Origin: Mucilaginibacter_A sp964251965
Lineage (GTDB): Bacteria; Bacteroidota; Bacteroidia; Sphingobacteriales; Sphingobacteriaceae
DNA length: 64,000 nucleotides
Reading direction: 5' to 3'
Assembly (NCBI GenBank): GCA_964251965.1
Contig: CAXULQ010000001.1
Coordinates: forward strand, 124,001-188,000
Positions 7,893-16,939 of this stretch are shown here, piece by piece. Positions within the stretch are counted from its first letter, which is position 1. Each line of letters begins with the position of its first letter. The position numbers and the translations under genes are program-made. Below the pieces are notes generated by a model. The model was given only the letters and a program-made list of their open reading frames with translations. It was not told the origin of the DNA and made no database searches.

Positions 7893-9392
7893 TTATACAA
7901 TTGGATTATCGGGATGAATTTCTTGTGTTTTATCATCCTGTATGTTCAGTCCATCGCCAATATGTTCTACTAAATATGTTTTTTCTTTAATAAAAGGACT
8001 AACAAAAATAAAAATCACCACAAAACCAAAGCAAATTGCTACAAACAGCCAATAGAATGATGCACCTGTAAATACTTTGAACATGCCATTTTCGGCTATA
8101 CTTTTAGTAACGGTAGCGTTAAAAAAGGATCCAACCGAATAGGTAATATACCAAATTGCCGTCATGGTACTTTTCATGGAAGGAGGGGATTGCGTATAAG
8201 CATATTCAAGTCCTGTAATCGACACCAATACTTCACCCGCAGAAAGAATAAAAAATGCCAGCACCTGCCACCATACAGATGGATGTAAGCCATTATCTAT
8301 TTTAACTTGCAGCAAAGCAATGATCACGAAGCTAAAACCTGTAACAAATAAACCAAAGCCTATTTTACGCAGCGAGGTTAGTTTTATACCTAATTTTTCT
8401 ACCAAAGGATAAACGCCATAATTAAAAACAGGTATCAAAACCAGTAAAAAAACCGCGTTAACTGTTTGGATTTGTGCGGGTAAAATACGGAAACCTAAAC
8501 CGGTATCCAGGTTTAATTTTTGAGATTGTATTACCCATTCAGCTCCGTTCATATCCCAAAGCGACCAAAAAACAGGAATGAATGCAAAAACTGTAATCAC
8601 ACGCCACACAGCCCTGATCGAATCAACTTTTTTTACACCATATTTTTCTTCTGCACATCCCCAGGCAGATTTACCGGCCGAGCTGCCACTCAGTTTACAT
8701 TTAAGTGCATAAAAACTTACAAATACAAAATTGTCTTGATTAATGCCTTTGGGCGGAAGTTTGATATAGTTTTTTCTGCCCGAAAAAAAGATAATGGTAG
8801 CACAAGCCATTAATATTCCCGGGACGCCAAACGCCCAGGAAGCACCAAATTTATTATAGATAACCGGTATAAGCCACAAGCTAAACATTGAACCTGCGTT
8901 AATACTAAAATAGAACCAACTGTAAATACTGCTCATTAAATGCTGGTTGCTATGGTCAAACTGATCTCCAACGTTTGCGGATACACATGATTTTATGGCA
9001 CCTGCCGAAAATGCAATGATGATTAAACCGGTTTCAAAACCAGTAAGCGACTTATCAAAAATGGACAGTAAAAAATGCCCGATGGTATAAACAAGAGAAC
9101 CTAAAAGTATTACTCTGTATTTTCCAAAAAACCAATCGGCAATTAGTGCTCCAAGTAACGGAGTTGCATATACAAGGGTAGAAAAATTATGATAAACGTT
9201 GTAGGCTTTGGCATTTGCAATTACAGAACTTTCATGAATAAAAAACTGGTTAACCATGAAAATAACCATGATACTACGCATCCCATAAAAGCTAAACCGT
9301 TCGGCAAACTCATTGCCAATAATAAACGGGACACTTCGCGGTATTTGCGGTTTTTTTAAAGAAGCTGCTTCCAAAGTAGTCGTATCTGCCAT
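7893..9392 (-). CDS. POT-family proton-dependent peptide transporter
   Basis: A 499-aa multi-pass membrane protein of the PTR2/POT branch of the MFS. The N-terminus has the family signature FAERFSFYGMRSIM (the ERFxYYG motif that couples protons). Helices follow throughout, with a cytoplasmic loop around residues 215-255. It should import di- or tripeptides with protons across the inner membrane. Length is normal. The ATG start at 9392 is supported by the soluble N-terminal leader typical of the family. Confidence 0.92.
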   Translation of the reverse strand: MADTTTLEAASLKKPQIPRSVPFIIGNEFAERFSFYGMRSIMVIFMVNQFFIHESSVIANAKAYNVYHNFSTLVYATPLLGALIADWFFGKYRVILLGSLVYTIGHFLLSIFDKSLTGFETGLIIIAFSAGAIKSCVSANVGDQFDHSNQHLMSSIYSWFYFSINAGSMFSLWLIPVIYNKFGASWAFGVPGILMACATIIFFSGRKNYIKLPPKGINQDNFVFVSFYALKCKLSGSSAGKSAWGCAEEKYGVKKVDSIRAVWRVITVFAFIPVFWSLWDMNGAEWVIQSQKLNLDTGLGFRILPAQIQTVNAVFLLVLIPVFNYGVYPLVEKLGIKLTSLRKIGFGLFVTGFSFVIIALLQVKIDNGLHPSVWWQVLAFFILSAGEVLVSITGLEYAYTQSPPSMKSTMTAIWYITYSVGSFFNATVTKSIAENGMFKVFTGASFYWLFVAICFGFVVIFIFVSPFIKEKTYLVEHIGDGLNIQDDKTQEIHPDNPIV

Positions 9393-9479
9393 TCTGTTTA
9401 TTAGATTTTTTTCTAAAATAAAGCAATTTTGCGATAAAAGCAGCTTTTTTGCAACCTGTAACAGTATTTTTAACTCTTT

Positions 9480-10424
9480 TTACGGTTGTTTTTTTGTTGA
9501 AAATGAGGTTGCAGTCTTTTTCTTAATTCTTGTAATAGAATCCTGAAGTTGTTTTCTCGGATCTGTGTAACCTTCGTCGCGGTCTTCCGGAATGTTCCGC
9601 ATATCTAAATCTGGCACGAAATTCCATCTTCCATTTTTTAATTTGTAACCGTCGTAGGTTAAATCCGGGCCGTAAAAACTGTAATCTGTTTTTACTTTTG
9701 GGTCTCGCGGCGAAAGATGATCAAACACGATCAACTGTTGGTTTGGCACGTAACGTAAAAGCATGGATGCCTGACGATTATATTCAAACACAACCCTTTT
9801 TTTGGGTTTTTGGCTGCCATCGAATACCGGTAACCCGAAAACAACATTGTTATTTTTAAAGGATAAAATTTCTATAACTTTTTTATTTGTTTTAACGGTA
9901 TTTCCTTTCCAGCCAAGCAAAACGTAATAAGGGTTTTCATTTCCTGCTTTAATAATTTGATAATACTGCGCGCCAAACCAGGTTTGTGCAGTTAAAGAAG
10001 AATCTTCTGCGTTTTTGATAAAAGGCGAATAATCAGTTAAAGGAAACATCTTTAACGCCGTTGCCGTGTTTAATTGTATGGTGCCGTAAAAGCGGTAACT
10101 GCCATCTTCGTGCATTAAGTGCCAGGTAAAAATACGAAACTGGTTATCGGGCGAATAAATGAGCGATACTGTTTTTACCGAGTCAAATTTGTAACTATAA
10201 GAACCGGGGGTTTTTAAAGCATTTACCAAAGTGCGTATAAACTTGTAATTGGCGTTTTTGCGTTCCAGGTCGTTTTCGTTGTTAATTAAAGTAGAACCAA
10301 GTGTTTTTAAACTGTCTTCATAACTTTTAAGTTTTGTAAGGTTACTGCTTCGGTCTGGGTTTTGGGCAAACACAGCAACTTTTAAAAGCATAAGAAACAG
10401 CAAGCAGCCAAGTTTTTTTTTCAT
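9480..10424 (-). CDS. Secreted protein of unknown function
   Basis: A 314-aa protein with a clear signal peptide (Lys-rich start, Leu-rich core, cleavage likely after VFAQ). The mature part is hydrophilic and mixed alpha/beta, with no Cys cluster or recognisable catalytic motif. It ends with a Lys/Thr/Ser-rich tail. I do not recognise a named family; similar periplasmic proteins are widespread in Sphingobacteriaceae. It is the first gene of a three-gene run on the minus strand (this gene, the POT transporter, the GT2 enzyme), but the 87-bp gap before the transporter argues against tight coupling. Confidence 0.75.
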   Translation of the reverse strand: MKKKLGCLLFLMLLKVAVFAQNPDRSSNLTKLKSYEDSLKTLGSTLINNENDLERKNANYKFIRTLVNALKTPGSYSYKFDSVKTVSLIYSPDNQFRIFTWHLMHEDGSYRFYGTIQLNTATALKMFPLTDYSPFIKNAEDSSLTAQTWFGAQYYQIIKAGNENPYYVLLGWKGNTVKTNKKVIEILSFKNNNVVFGLPVFDGSQKPKKRVVFEYNRQASMLLRYVPNQQLIVFDHLSPRDPKVKTDYSFYGPDLTYDGYKLKNGRWNFVPDLDMRNIPEDRDEGYTDPRKQLQDSITRIKKKTATSFSTKKQP

Positions 10425-10593
10425 GTTTTAGAGGAATTACAACACGCAGCAGAACAGCATTTTAATTTACTAAAGATAAACGGTTAATCATCATACGAAA
10501 AAAATAAACGGTAGTTTTTATATTAACGTGTTGCTTTTTTTGATTTTTTTGCAAGTTAAAAGCTTTTCTAATAATTGGGCAATTCTTCCTAAA

Positions 10594-10702
10594 AGGTTCG
10601 CCAATCTTGTTTCTCGGTTTGGTTCAATGCTTCTTTTATCAACCCAAAATCTCCCTTTTTAATTTAGTGGCGAACCTAAAATTATAGGCATAAAAGAAGC
10701 AT
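10594..10702. repeat. Opposed motif pair inside a larger inverted repeat
   Basis: Exact copies face away from each other at 10627-10637 (minus) and 10692-10702 (plus). A separate 10-bp inverted repeat, AGGTTCGCCA at 10594-10603 and TGGCGAACCT at 10668-10677, encloses the first copy. The whole block lies in the gap between divergent genes. The rest of 10425-10821 is AT-rich with no open frame that I trust. Confidence 0.85.
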
Positions 10703-10821
10703 TTTCCCCGTTTTCAAAAAAAATTTAAAAACGTTCTTTATTAAACGCTAAAAAACAATTTGTGCCGATGAAAATGTATAAAACAGAAACTTATCCTAAA
10801 TTTGGTCAGTATTGATTTTTG

Positions 10822-12888
10822 ATGGCTATCCTTAACTCGTCCCGGCAAAAAGCGTTGATGCGAAAATTTGCTATGAACATCAAGTTTTTGATGATGTTTA
10901 CCGCAGTAATCGTTATTATTTTTACTTTGCCCAAGCAGGCAAAGTTTAGGTATGAATATGGAAAAGGACGGATTTGGAACCAGAATGACCTCATTTCGCC
11001 TTATAACTTCGCCATACTAAAAACACCTGCCGAGCTGGAGGCAGATAAAGACGCCGCTTTACAAAGCATCAGTCCGGTTTATCAGTTTTCTCCTCAGATT
11101 GAGGAACAAGAGCTTGAAAACTTTAAAAACGACTTTGAGATTAAATGGCGTAATGCTTCTTTAAATGAAAAACAAAAAGAAGCTTACCTGCAATTAGGCA
11201 GCAAAATTTTGACGGCTGTTTACCAAAGAGGTGTACTCGCACTAAACAAAAGGTTCCAGCATTCAGCAGAAAATTATGATGTAACCCTGTTGCAAAATAA
11301 AGTTGCACAAAACAAAAATACGGCAGAACTATTTACCCGCGAAAGCGCAATAAACTATTGCGGCCAGGTTTTAAACACACATCATGAAATAGATAAATCT
11401 TTTCTGCTTGGTTTGCTGCAAGACCATATCCAGTACAACCTAAACTACGATAATCCTTTAACACTTCAAATCGAAAAAGAAACACTCGACGGGCTTTCAC
11501 AAACGCGTGGCATGGTACAAAAAGGCGAATTGATTGTAGCTAAAGGTTCTATAATCAACCAGGATGTTTATCAAAAATTAGAATCTTACAAAAAGGTTTT
11601 TGAGGATAATGTACATGTTACCGGCGATAAAAAAATGGTGCTGCTGGGCCAGTTTTTACTTGTTTTCTTAATCATTTCTCTGCTGATCGTTTTTCTGTTT
11701 CTTTTCCGCAGGGATATTTACAATGATAACCGTTTGGTCGGCCTGATTTTATTGGTTATCACATCCATGCTGGTCACGCTTTCTTGGGCGATCCGTTTCC
11801 AGTTGCCAAATTTGTATTACATACCATATTGTATCGTTCCGATTATCATCCGCATTTTGTTTGATACACGCTTGGCACTGAATATCCATTTATTAGTTGT
11901 TTTAATTGCCGGTTTTTTTGTGCCCAACAGTTTTGAGTTTGCGTTTTATGAATTAACGGCCGGTATGGTTTCTATCTACAGTATTAAAAACCTCATCCGC
12001 AGGGAACAGTTTTTGATTTCAGCTTTACTGATAGGCAGTTGTTACCTGGTTTCTTTTCTTGGGATTTCATTTATTCGGGAAGGCAGTTTCGATTCAATTA
12101 ATTGGAATGATTTTTTACCTTTCATCGGCAGTGTGCTGTTAACGTTGCTGGCATATCCTTTAATTTATGCTTTCGAAAAAGTGTTTGCCATTACTTCGGA
12201 TATTTCATTGATCGAGCTGACCAACACCAATTCTTCTTTACTGCGGGAACTGGCTTTTAATGCACCAGGCACTTTTCAACACTCATTACAAGTGGCCAAT
12301 TTAGCCGAAACTGCCATTTATACTATTGGCGGCAATGCGTTATTGGTTAGGGCAGGAGCATTGTACCACGATATTGGCAAGATAGAAAACCCGCAATATT
12401 TTATAGAAAACCAGAACCAGGGTTTTAATCCGCACGATAAACTTTCTTATGAAGAAAGTGCAAGGGTAATTATCCGGCATGTGCAAAAAGGTGTAGAAAT
12501 CGGACGTAAAAGAAACCTTCCCGAAATTATTGTTGATTTTATCCGCACACATCATGGCAATACCAGGGTAGACTTCTTTTACCAGTCTTTTTTAAAGAAT
12601 TTCCCGGAGAAATTAGTGGACGAAAATATTTTCAGGTATCCTGGCCCAATTCCTTTTTCCAAAGAAACCGGTGTATTAATGCTTGCCGATTCGGTAGAGG
12701 CAGCTTCCAGGGCTTTAAAAGAACCTAATTTTAAATCGATAAACGACTTGGTTGATAAGTTGGTAAACTACAAACTGGACCAAGGGCAGCTTAAAAACAG
12801 TAACATCACTTTAAAGGAAATAGAAACCGTAAAAAGCATTTTTAAAAAGATGCTGATGAGTATTTACCACGTGCGGATTGATTATTGA
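10822..12888 (+). CDS. 7TM-HD membrane phosphodiesterase (PgpH-like)
   Basis: A 688-aa protein starting at ATG 10822 (the preceding TTG adds one residue). There is one N-terminal membrane helix, an extracytoplasmic region to about residue 270, then a seven-helix block (about 275-475). A cytoplasmic HD domain follows, with FNAPGTFQHSLQVANLAE, YHDIGKIENPQYF and RTHHGNTRVDFFY holding the metal-binding His/Asp residues. This is the 7TMR-HDED/7TMR-HD/HD layout of PgpH, a cyclic di-AMP hydrolase in Firmicutes. The same activity here is inferred. Confidence 0.92.
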   Translation: MAILNSSRQKALMRKFAMNIKFLMMFTAVIVIIFTLPKQAKFRYEYGKGRIWNQNDLISPYNFAILKTPAELEADKDAALQSISPVYQFSPQIEEQELENFKNDFEIKWRNASLNEKQKEAYLQLGSKILTAVYQRGVLALNKRFQHSAENYDVTLLQNKVAQNKNTAELFTRESAINYCGQVLNTHHEIDKSFLLGLLQDHIQYNLNYDNPLTLQIEKETLDGLSQTRGMVQKGELIVAKGSIINQDVYQKLESYKKVFEDNVHVTGDKKMVLLGQFLLVFLIISLLIVFLFLFRRDIYNDNRLVGLILLVITSMLVTLSWAIRFQLPNLYYIPYCIVPIIIRILFDTRLALNIHLLVVLIAGFFVPNSFEFAFYELTAGMVSIYSIKNLIRREQFLISALLIGSCYLVSFLGISFIREGSFDSINWNDFLPFIGSVLLTLLAYPLIYAFEKVFAITSDISLIELTNTNSSLLRELAFNAPGTFQHSLQVANLAETAIYTIGGNALLVRAGALYHDIGKIENPQYFIENQNQGFNPHDKLSYEESARVIIRHVQKGVEIGRKRNLPEIIVDFIRTHHGNTRVDFFYQSFLKNFPEKLVDENIFRYPGPIPFSKETGVLMLADSVEAASRALKEPNFKSINDLVDKLVNYKLDQGQLKNSNITLKEIETVKSIFKKMLMSIYHVRIDY

Positions 12889-12897
12889 TAATATTTT

Positions 12898-12926
12898 TTG
12901 TTGGGAAAAGTGAATTACTATATTTG
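12898..12926 (+). promoter_or_regulatory. tRNA promoter with -7 box TATATTTG
   Basis: The -7 box TATATTTG (12919-12926) matches the Bacteroidota consensus TAnnTTTG exactly. A TTG -33 element lies 15-18 bp upstream (12898-12903). It is located 35 bp before the mature tRNA start. Confidence 0.75.
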
Positions 12927-12960
12927 CACTCCTTTAAAAAAGGAACCACAAAAGCAAAAT

Positions 12961-13047
12961 GGTGAGGTGCCTGAGAGGCCGAAAGGATCAGTTTGCTAAA
13001 CTGACGTACGGGAAACTGTACCGAGGGTTCGAATCCCTCCCTCACCG
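12961..13047 (+). tRNA. tRNA-Ser (anticodon GCU)
   Basis: The acceptor stem GGTGAGG (12961-12967) pairs with CCTCACC (13040-13046), with discriminator G. The anticodon arm TCAGTTTGCTAAACTGA gives loop TTGCTAA with anticodon GCT, reading AGC/AGU. A long variable arm typical of tRNA-Ser follows. The T arm GAGGGTTCGAATCCCTC is perfect. CCA is not encoded. Confidence 0.97.
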
Positions 13048-13068
13048 CACAATGAGGATATTCTCCAA

Positions 13069-13108
13069 GAAGCTGCTAAACTGATTAGTTTGGCAGCTTC
13101 TTTGTTTT
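13069..13108 (+). terminator. Intrinsic terminator after tRNA-Ser
   Basis: A 14-bp stem (13069-13082 with 13087-13100, one G-U pair), a GATT loop and a TTTGTTTT tail. Confidence 0.9.
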
Positions 13109-13183
13109 AAGCCTTTTTGCACAAGGTTTTTAATTATTGATACTGCGGGAAAAACAGCTATGCTCCCGTAAAATCTATATTAT

Positions 13184-13390
13184 TTGGATAATGATAAGGA
13201 AAATGCAGAATTGTTATTTAGCCAATTAAAAGGAGATGAGGATGTATCTGAAAAGACAATATTGCATCTCACCGATAAAAAATCTTCCAAAACAGAAGTC
13301 AGTAGTTTATCAGGCGTAATATCAGGAAAGTTGATAAAAGCAAGGCAAAGTGCTAATCCTGCAATGGCAATGCTAAACGGTAAGCTTTAA
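13184..13390 (+). CDS. Small hypothetical protein (uncertain)
   Basis: A 68-codon frame starting at TTG, with no ATG in frame upstream before a stop. The product is acidic then basic, soluble, with no motif I recognise. The codon pattern looks more protein-like than random, but there is no good start signal. It may be the remnant of a longer gene lost between the tRNA and the motif pair. Confidence 0.3.
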   Translation: MDNDKENAELLFSQLKGDEDVSEKTILHLTDKKSSKTEVSSLSGVISGKLIKARQSANPAMAMLNGKL

Positions 13391-13411
13391 CGGATTGATT
13401 TTAAAAGGTTA

Positions 13412-13504
13412 ATGCTTCTTTTATGCCTGTAAATTTTGTTTTTTTGATCGGCACTTTAATCAAAAGCGTAGAAATTTTAAGATTTTAGGTGATAAAAGAA
13501 GCAT
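13412..13504. repeat. Outward-facing pair of motif copies
   Basis: Exact copies at 13412-13422 (minus) and 13494-13504 (plus), 71 bp apart. The flanks TATGCCTGTAAATTTTG and GATTTTAGGTGAT also partly mirror each other. The spacing resembles the pairs at 10627/10692, 20740/20816 and 59437/59520. Confidence 0.85.
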
Positions 13505-13656
13505 TAAAAAATCTTGAAAAAATTTAAACTGGCTTTAATAACTTTCAATTTACTAATGTTGAAAAATAATTCATTTTTTATTTCCATTGTTTATTTTTTG
13601 GATCACACAAAAAGTAATCAACCATGTTAAAGTTGAAAAATTAACACAAATACAAT

Positions 13657-14196
13657 ATGGATAGCATCAATCAACAACAGCCCGAAGATAATTTTAAAAA
13701 TATTCAGGGAAACGAAGCCGCACAAAAAATGAAAGAACTTGCTGAAAAAGCAGATACTTGCTTTTTTTGCTCTAACATTAAAACAGGTCTTCCGTTTTCG
13801 ACTCGTCCAATGTCGGTATTAAAAGTGGACGATGCTGGCAACTTTTGGTTTTTAAGTTCGGCGGATAGTACTAAAAATGAAGAATTAAGCCACGATCCTT
13901 TTGTGCAGTTATTGTTTCAGGGTTCTTCCTATTCCGGTTTTTTAAATGTGTATGGTATTGCAGAAGTAAGTAAGGATAAAGAAAAGATTAAAGAACTTTG
14001 GAAGCCTATTTTAAAAACCTGGTTTACTGATGGTGAAGATGATGCACGGATTACGGTAATCAAGGTGGATCCAACCGATGGTTATTACTGGGACAATAAA
14101 CATGGCAACGCGGTAGCATTTATTAAACAATCTGTAGGTGCTGTAATAGGTAAAACGATTGATGATTCTATTGAAGGTAAGCTGGAAATAGAATAA
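13657..14196 (+). CDS. Pyridoxamine 5'-phosphate oxidase-fold general stress protein
   Basis: A 179-aa split-barrel flavin-binding protein of the general-stress (GS26-like) PPOX group. The family features are TCFFCSNIKTGLPFSTRPMS, then NFWFLSSADSTKNEEL, then VQLLFQGSSYSGFLNVYG. FMN or a related cofactor is expected, but the reaction is unknown. It is cytoplasmic, single-gene and followed by a good terminator. A flanking motif pair lies upstream. Confidence 0.88.
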   Translation: MDSINQQQPEDNFKNIQGNEAAQKMKELAEKADTCFFCSNIKTGLPFSTRPMSVLKVDDAGNFWFLSSADSTKNEELSHDPFVQLLFQGSSYSGFLNVYGIAEVSKDKEKIKELWKPILKTWFTDGEDDARITVIKVDPTDGYYWDNKHGNAVAFIKQSVGAVIGKTIDDSIEGKLEIE

Positions 14197-14210
14197 TTAT
14201 ATTGATTATC

Positions 14211-14248
14211 AAGAAAGCGTATTTGTATTAAGTACGCTTTCTTATTTT
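14211..14248 (+). terminator. Intrinsic terminator after PPOX gene
   Basis: AAGAAAGCGTA (14211-14221) pairs perfectly with TACGCTTTCTT (14233-14243), followed by ATTTT. Confidence 0.88.
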
Positions 14249-14338
14249 AATCGTCGAACAGTTTTTTTAATGTTTTTGCGATAAATAATAACTCTTTTCC
14301 AATACATAATTTGACAAATCGTTATTGTACAATCTCAC

Positions 14339-16735
14339 TTACATCCTACCTTCTTCACTTCCCGCTCCGGTTTTACGGTCACGTGCCGTTTTAATTTTCA
14401 TGTTGCCAAATTTGCAGGTGAAATTTAAAGTAATCCGGCGGCTTTCCCACTGGTTTTGCCAGGTTGTATTGACATTGTTATATTGCATGACCGCGCGGAA
14501 ACGGCTGATGTTAAACAGATCACGCCATTTGATGCTGATGGTTGCGTTTTTGTTCCACAACGTTTTGCTTCCGCCTAAATCCAACTGGTAGCTGGGCAAA
14601 GTTTTAAAAAGACCCTGTACATTGCGGGAGCTGTAATCTCCGGAAAACTGAATTTTATAATTATTGGGCAGGATGAAATTCTGATTCGCATTTACACTCC
14701 AGGCAAAACGTGCGCTGCTGTAATCGCTTCCCTGAACTTGGGTTTGTATTTTGTTGTAAGCGGCTTCTACACTGGCATCTACGTTCCACCATTTTTTGAT
14801 GATGTTAAAACTTCCTGCGGATGAGGCACTTAAACTGTTTGTGCTGCCCAGATTTTCATCAATCGTAGTGCTTACTTTGGTTTGATCGTTTTGATAAATA
14901 ACCGGATTGATGACCGCGGTTGCACGCAAATAATTCAAACTTAAAACCTGGAAACTTTTATAAGTATAACTAAAACCGGCAGCTAACGACAACGACGGCT
15001 GCAAATACGGGTTGCCCTGACGTGCAGAATAAGGATCAGAATAAGCGATAAACGGATTTAAACTGCTGTAAGACGGCCGCGAAATTCTCCTGCTAAAAGA
15101 AGCATTAAACTGATGATCGTCGCCCAGTTTGTAACTGGCAAAAGCTGTTGGAAAAAGCTGCCAGTAGCTGCGTTTTACCACATCGCCGGTGGTGATTGAA
15201 TTTACGGTTGAATTGGTTTGCTCGGCACGCAATCCGGCTTTTAAATCCAGTTTGCCCAACGTTTTGCTCATCGTAAAATAAGCGGCGTTAATGTTTTCCT
15301 GATAACGAAAATCATTGCTCCGGCGCAAATCCGGAATCCAGCCGTTAGTTTTTAACGAATCAAACTGGCCATTACTTGCCGTGCTAACCCAGCTGCTTTT
15401 CCAGCCAGCTTCTGCACGTAAAGTTTTGCTCAATGGTTTTACGTAATCGGCTTTTATGGCGTAAATATCATAACCAATGGCGTTGGTATTTCTTTGCAAA
15501 ATCGGGTTTCCTGCGGATGCTCCGTTTGCCAGATAATAATTGTTGCTGAAACTTTCGTTGCGGCCGCCTTTGCTGGTAATGTAATCGGCATCAATGTTTA
15601 AACTTTGTCCGATGGTATCAATGTTAAACTTATAGTTCAGATTCGCATTGTATTTGTGGTATTTGTTGGTCTGCGGATTAACCATATCTACGCTGCTGGT
15701 TTGCTGATCTGCACCGTTAAAAACAGCAGAATTACTTGTTGCAACCGTGTTATCCGGAGAAGAATAGCCTTTCAGTAGAAAACCAACGGTGTGTCTTTTA
15801 TTGATGAAATAATCGGCACCAACAGTTGCATCAGCTACTTTTGTTTTTGGATGCCAGTAATTAATTAAGTTGTATTGTTCGTTTTCTACTTTCCGGTTGA
15901 TAGTTTGGCGGTTAAAAGAGTTGTAATAACCATCACTTACACGCGCAAAAAAGCTCAATTTACCTGTATTATAATTCAGGTTGATGCCGGCATAAGCTTT
16001 TTCATATTTGCCGTAACCGGCTAAAGCGGTTACCGTGCCGTTAAAACCTTGCAGTTTATTTCTTTTTAAAATGATGTTGATTACGCCGGCAGTTCCGGCA
16101 GCATCAAAATTGCTCGGCGGATTGCTCATCAGCTCAATTTTACTTACCGTATTTGCCGGTAGAGTTTTCAAATAATTGCTCAATTCGGTGCTGCTCATAT
16201 ACGTCATTTTGCCATCAATCATCACGTTTACGCCACCGTTTCCGTGGAACAAAATGTTATCGTCTTTGTCCAAACGAATGCCAGGCGCTTTTTTCATCAC
16301 ATCTAAAGCATTGTCTCCGGCGGTGTTTAATTTCTCTACATTAACCACTAACCGGTCGGCTTTTTGCTCCAGTTGCGGCAATGTCGAACTTACGGTTACT
16401 TCTTTTAACAATGTTTTTTGCTCGTTCAAAACCACAACCGGCAAGTTTAAATTCGTTCCGTCAAAATCAAAAGCTTTGCTGTAACTGTTAGCAAAACCGA
16501 CCATTGCTGTTTTTACCACATATTTTCCCGGATTTATTTTTGAGAAAAGATAATTGCCATTTTCATCCGTAGCTTGTCCGTTTACACGAACAGAATCCGG
16601 CAAATGCAGCAGCAAAACCGAAGCGCCAATTAAAGGCTGTTGTTTTGGACCGAGGATTTTTCCGGAGATGTTTCCGTCTTGGGCGAAAGCATTTCCGCAG
16701 ATCAGTAAAAGTAAAATGGTGTAAAGCGTTTTCAT
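14339..16735 (-). CDS. Outer-membrane beta-barrel (TonB-plug, OMP_b-brl_3-like)
   Basis: The ATG at 16735 gives a standard signal peptide ending in GNAFAQ. The upstream extension to 16873 encodes an implausible Cys/Phe-rich stretch and overlaps a dispersed motif. The 798-aa protein has a carboxypeptidase-regulatory-like domain (about 22-105), a plug (about 115-230, ending near SNPPSNFDAAGTAGVINI) and a barrel. In Bacteroidota such proteins often lack an assigned ligand. It is divergent from a LytS-type kinase gene, a frequent pairing that hints at common regulation. FNASFSR in the barrel is encoded across an exact dispersed-motif copy (15095-15105). Confidence 0.88.
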   Translation of the reverse strand: MKTLYTILLLLICGNAFAQDGNISGKILGPKQQPLIGASVLLLHLPDSVRVNGQATDENGNYLFSKINPGKYVVKTAMVGFANSYSKAFDFDGTNLNLPVVVLNEQKTLLKEVTVSSTLPQLEQKADRLVVNVEKLNTAGDNALDVMKKAPGIRLDKDDNILFHGNGGVNVMIDGKMTYMSSTELSNYLKTLPANTVSKIELMSNPPSNFDAAGTAGVINIILKRNKLQGFNGTVTALAGYGKYEKAYAGINLNYNTGKLSFFARVSDGYYNSFNRQTINRKVENEQYNLINYWHPKTKVADATVGADYFINKRHTVGFLLKGYSSPDNTVATSNSAVFNGADQQTSSVDMVNPQTNKYHKYNANLNYKFNIDTIGQSLNIDADYITSKGGRNESFSNNYYLANGASAGNPILQRNTNAIGYDIYAIKADYVKPLSKTLRAEAGWKSSWVSTASNGQFDSLKTNGWIPDLRRSNDFRYQENINAAYFTMSKTLGKLDLKAGLRAEQTNSTVNSITTGDVVKRSYWQLFPTAFASYKLGDDHQFNASFSRRISRPSYSSLNPFIAYSDPYSARQGNPYLQPSLSLAAGFSYTYKSFQVLSLNYLRATAVINPVIYQNDQTKVSTTIDENLGSTNSLSASSAGSFNIIKKWWNVDASVEAAYNKIQTQVQGSDYSSARFAWSVNANQNFILPNNYKIQFSGDYSSRNVQGLFKTLPSYQLDLGGSKTLWNKNATISIKWRDLFNISRFRAVMQYNNVNTTWQNQWESRRITLNFTCKFGNMKIKTARDRKTGAGSEEGRM

Positions 16736-16838
16736 ATTTGTTTGGGTTGATGCTTCAAAAGTGCAGCAACAGCCATCGCCCCCAAAAAATATGATACCAA
16801 CGCCGCCAAATATTATCCGAAGCCAAAAAAGTATCGAT

Positions 16839-16849
16839 AAAAGAAGCAT
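16839..16849 (+). repeat. Dispersed motif copy
   Basis: Exact AAAAGAAGCAT in CGATAAAAGAAGCATC, in the divergent gap between the barrel gene and the LytS-type kinase. Confidence 0.88.
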
Positions 16850-16939
16850 CGTCCTGATTTTTCCGGTTTGCATCAGGAAACAGCCTGTTGGGATAAAATT
16901 TTAAGTTGATAATTGGTTTTAACTTACTTTTATTCCATC

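Noticed and set aside
16736..16873. N-terminal extension of the outer-membrane barrel gene
   Set aside because: It encodes a Cys/Gly/Phe-rich stretch before a perfect signal peptide and includes an intergenic motif copy.
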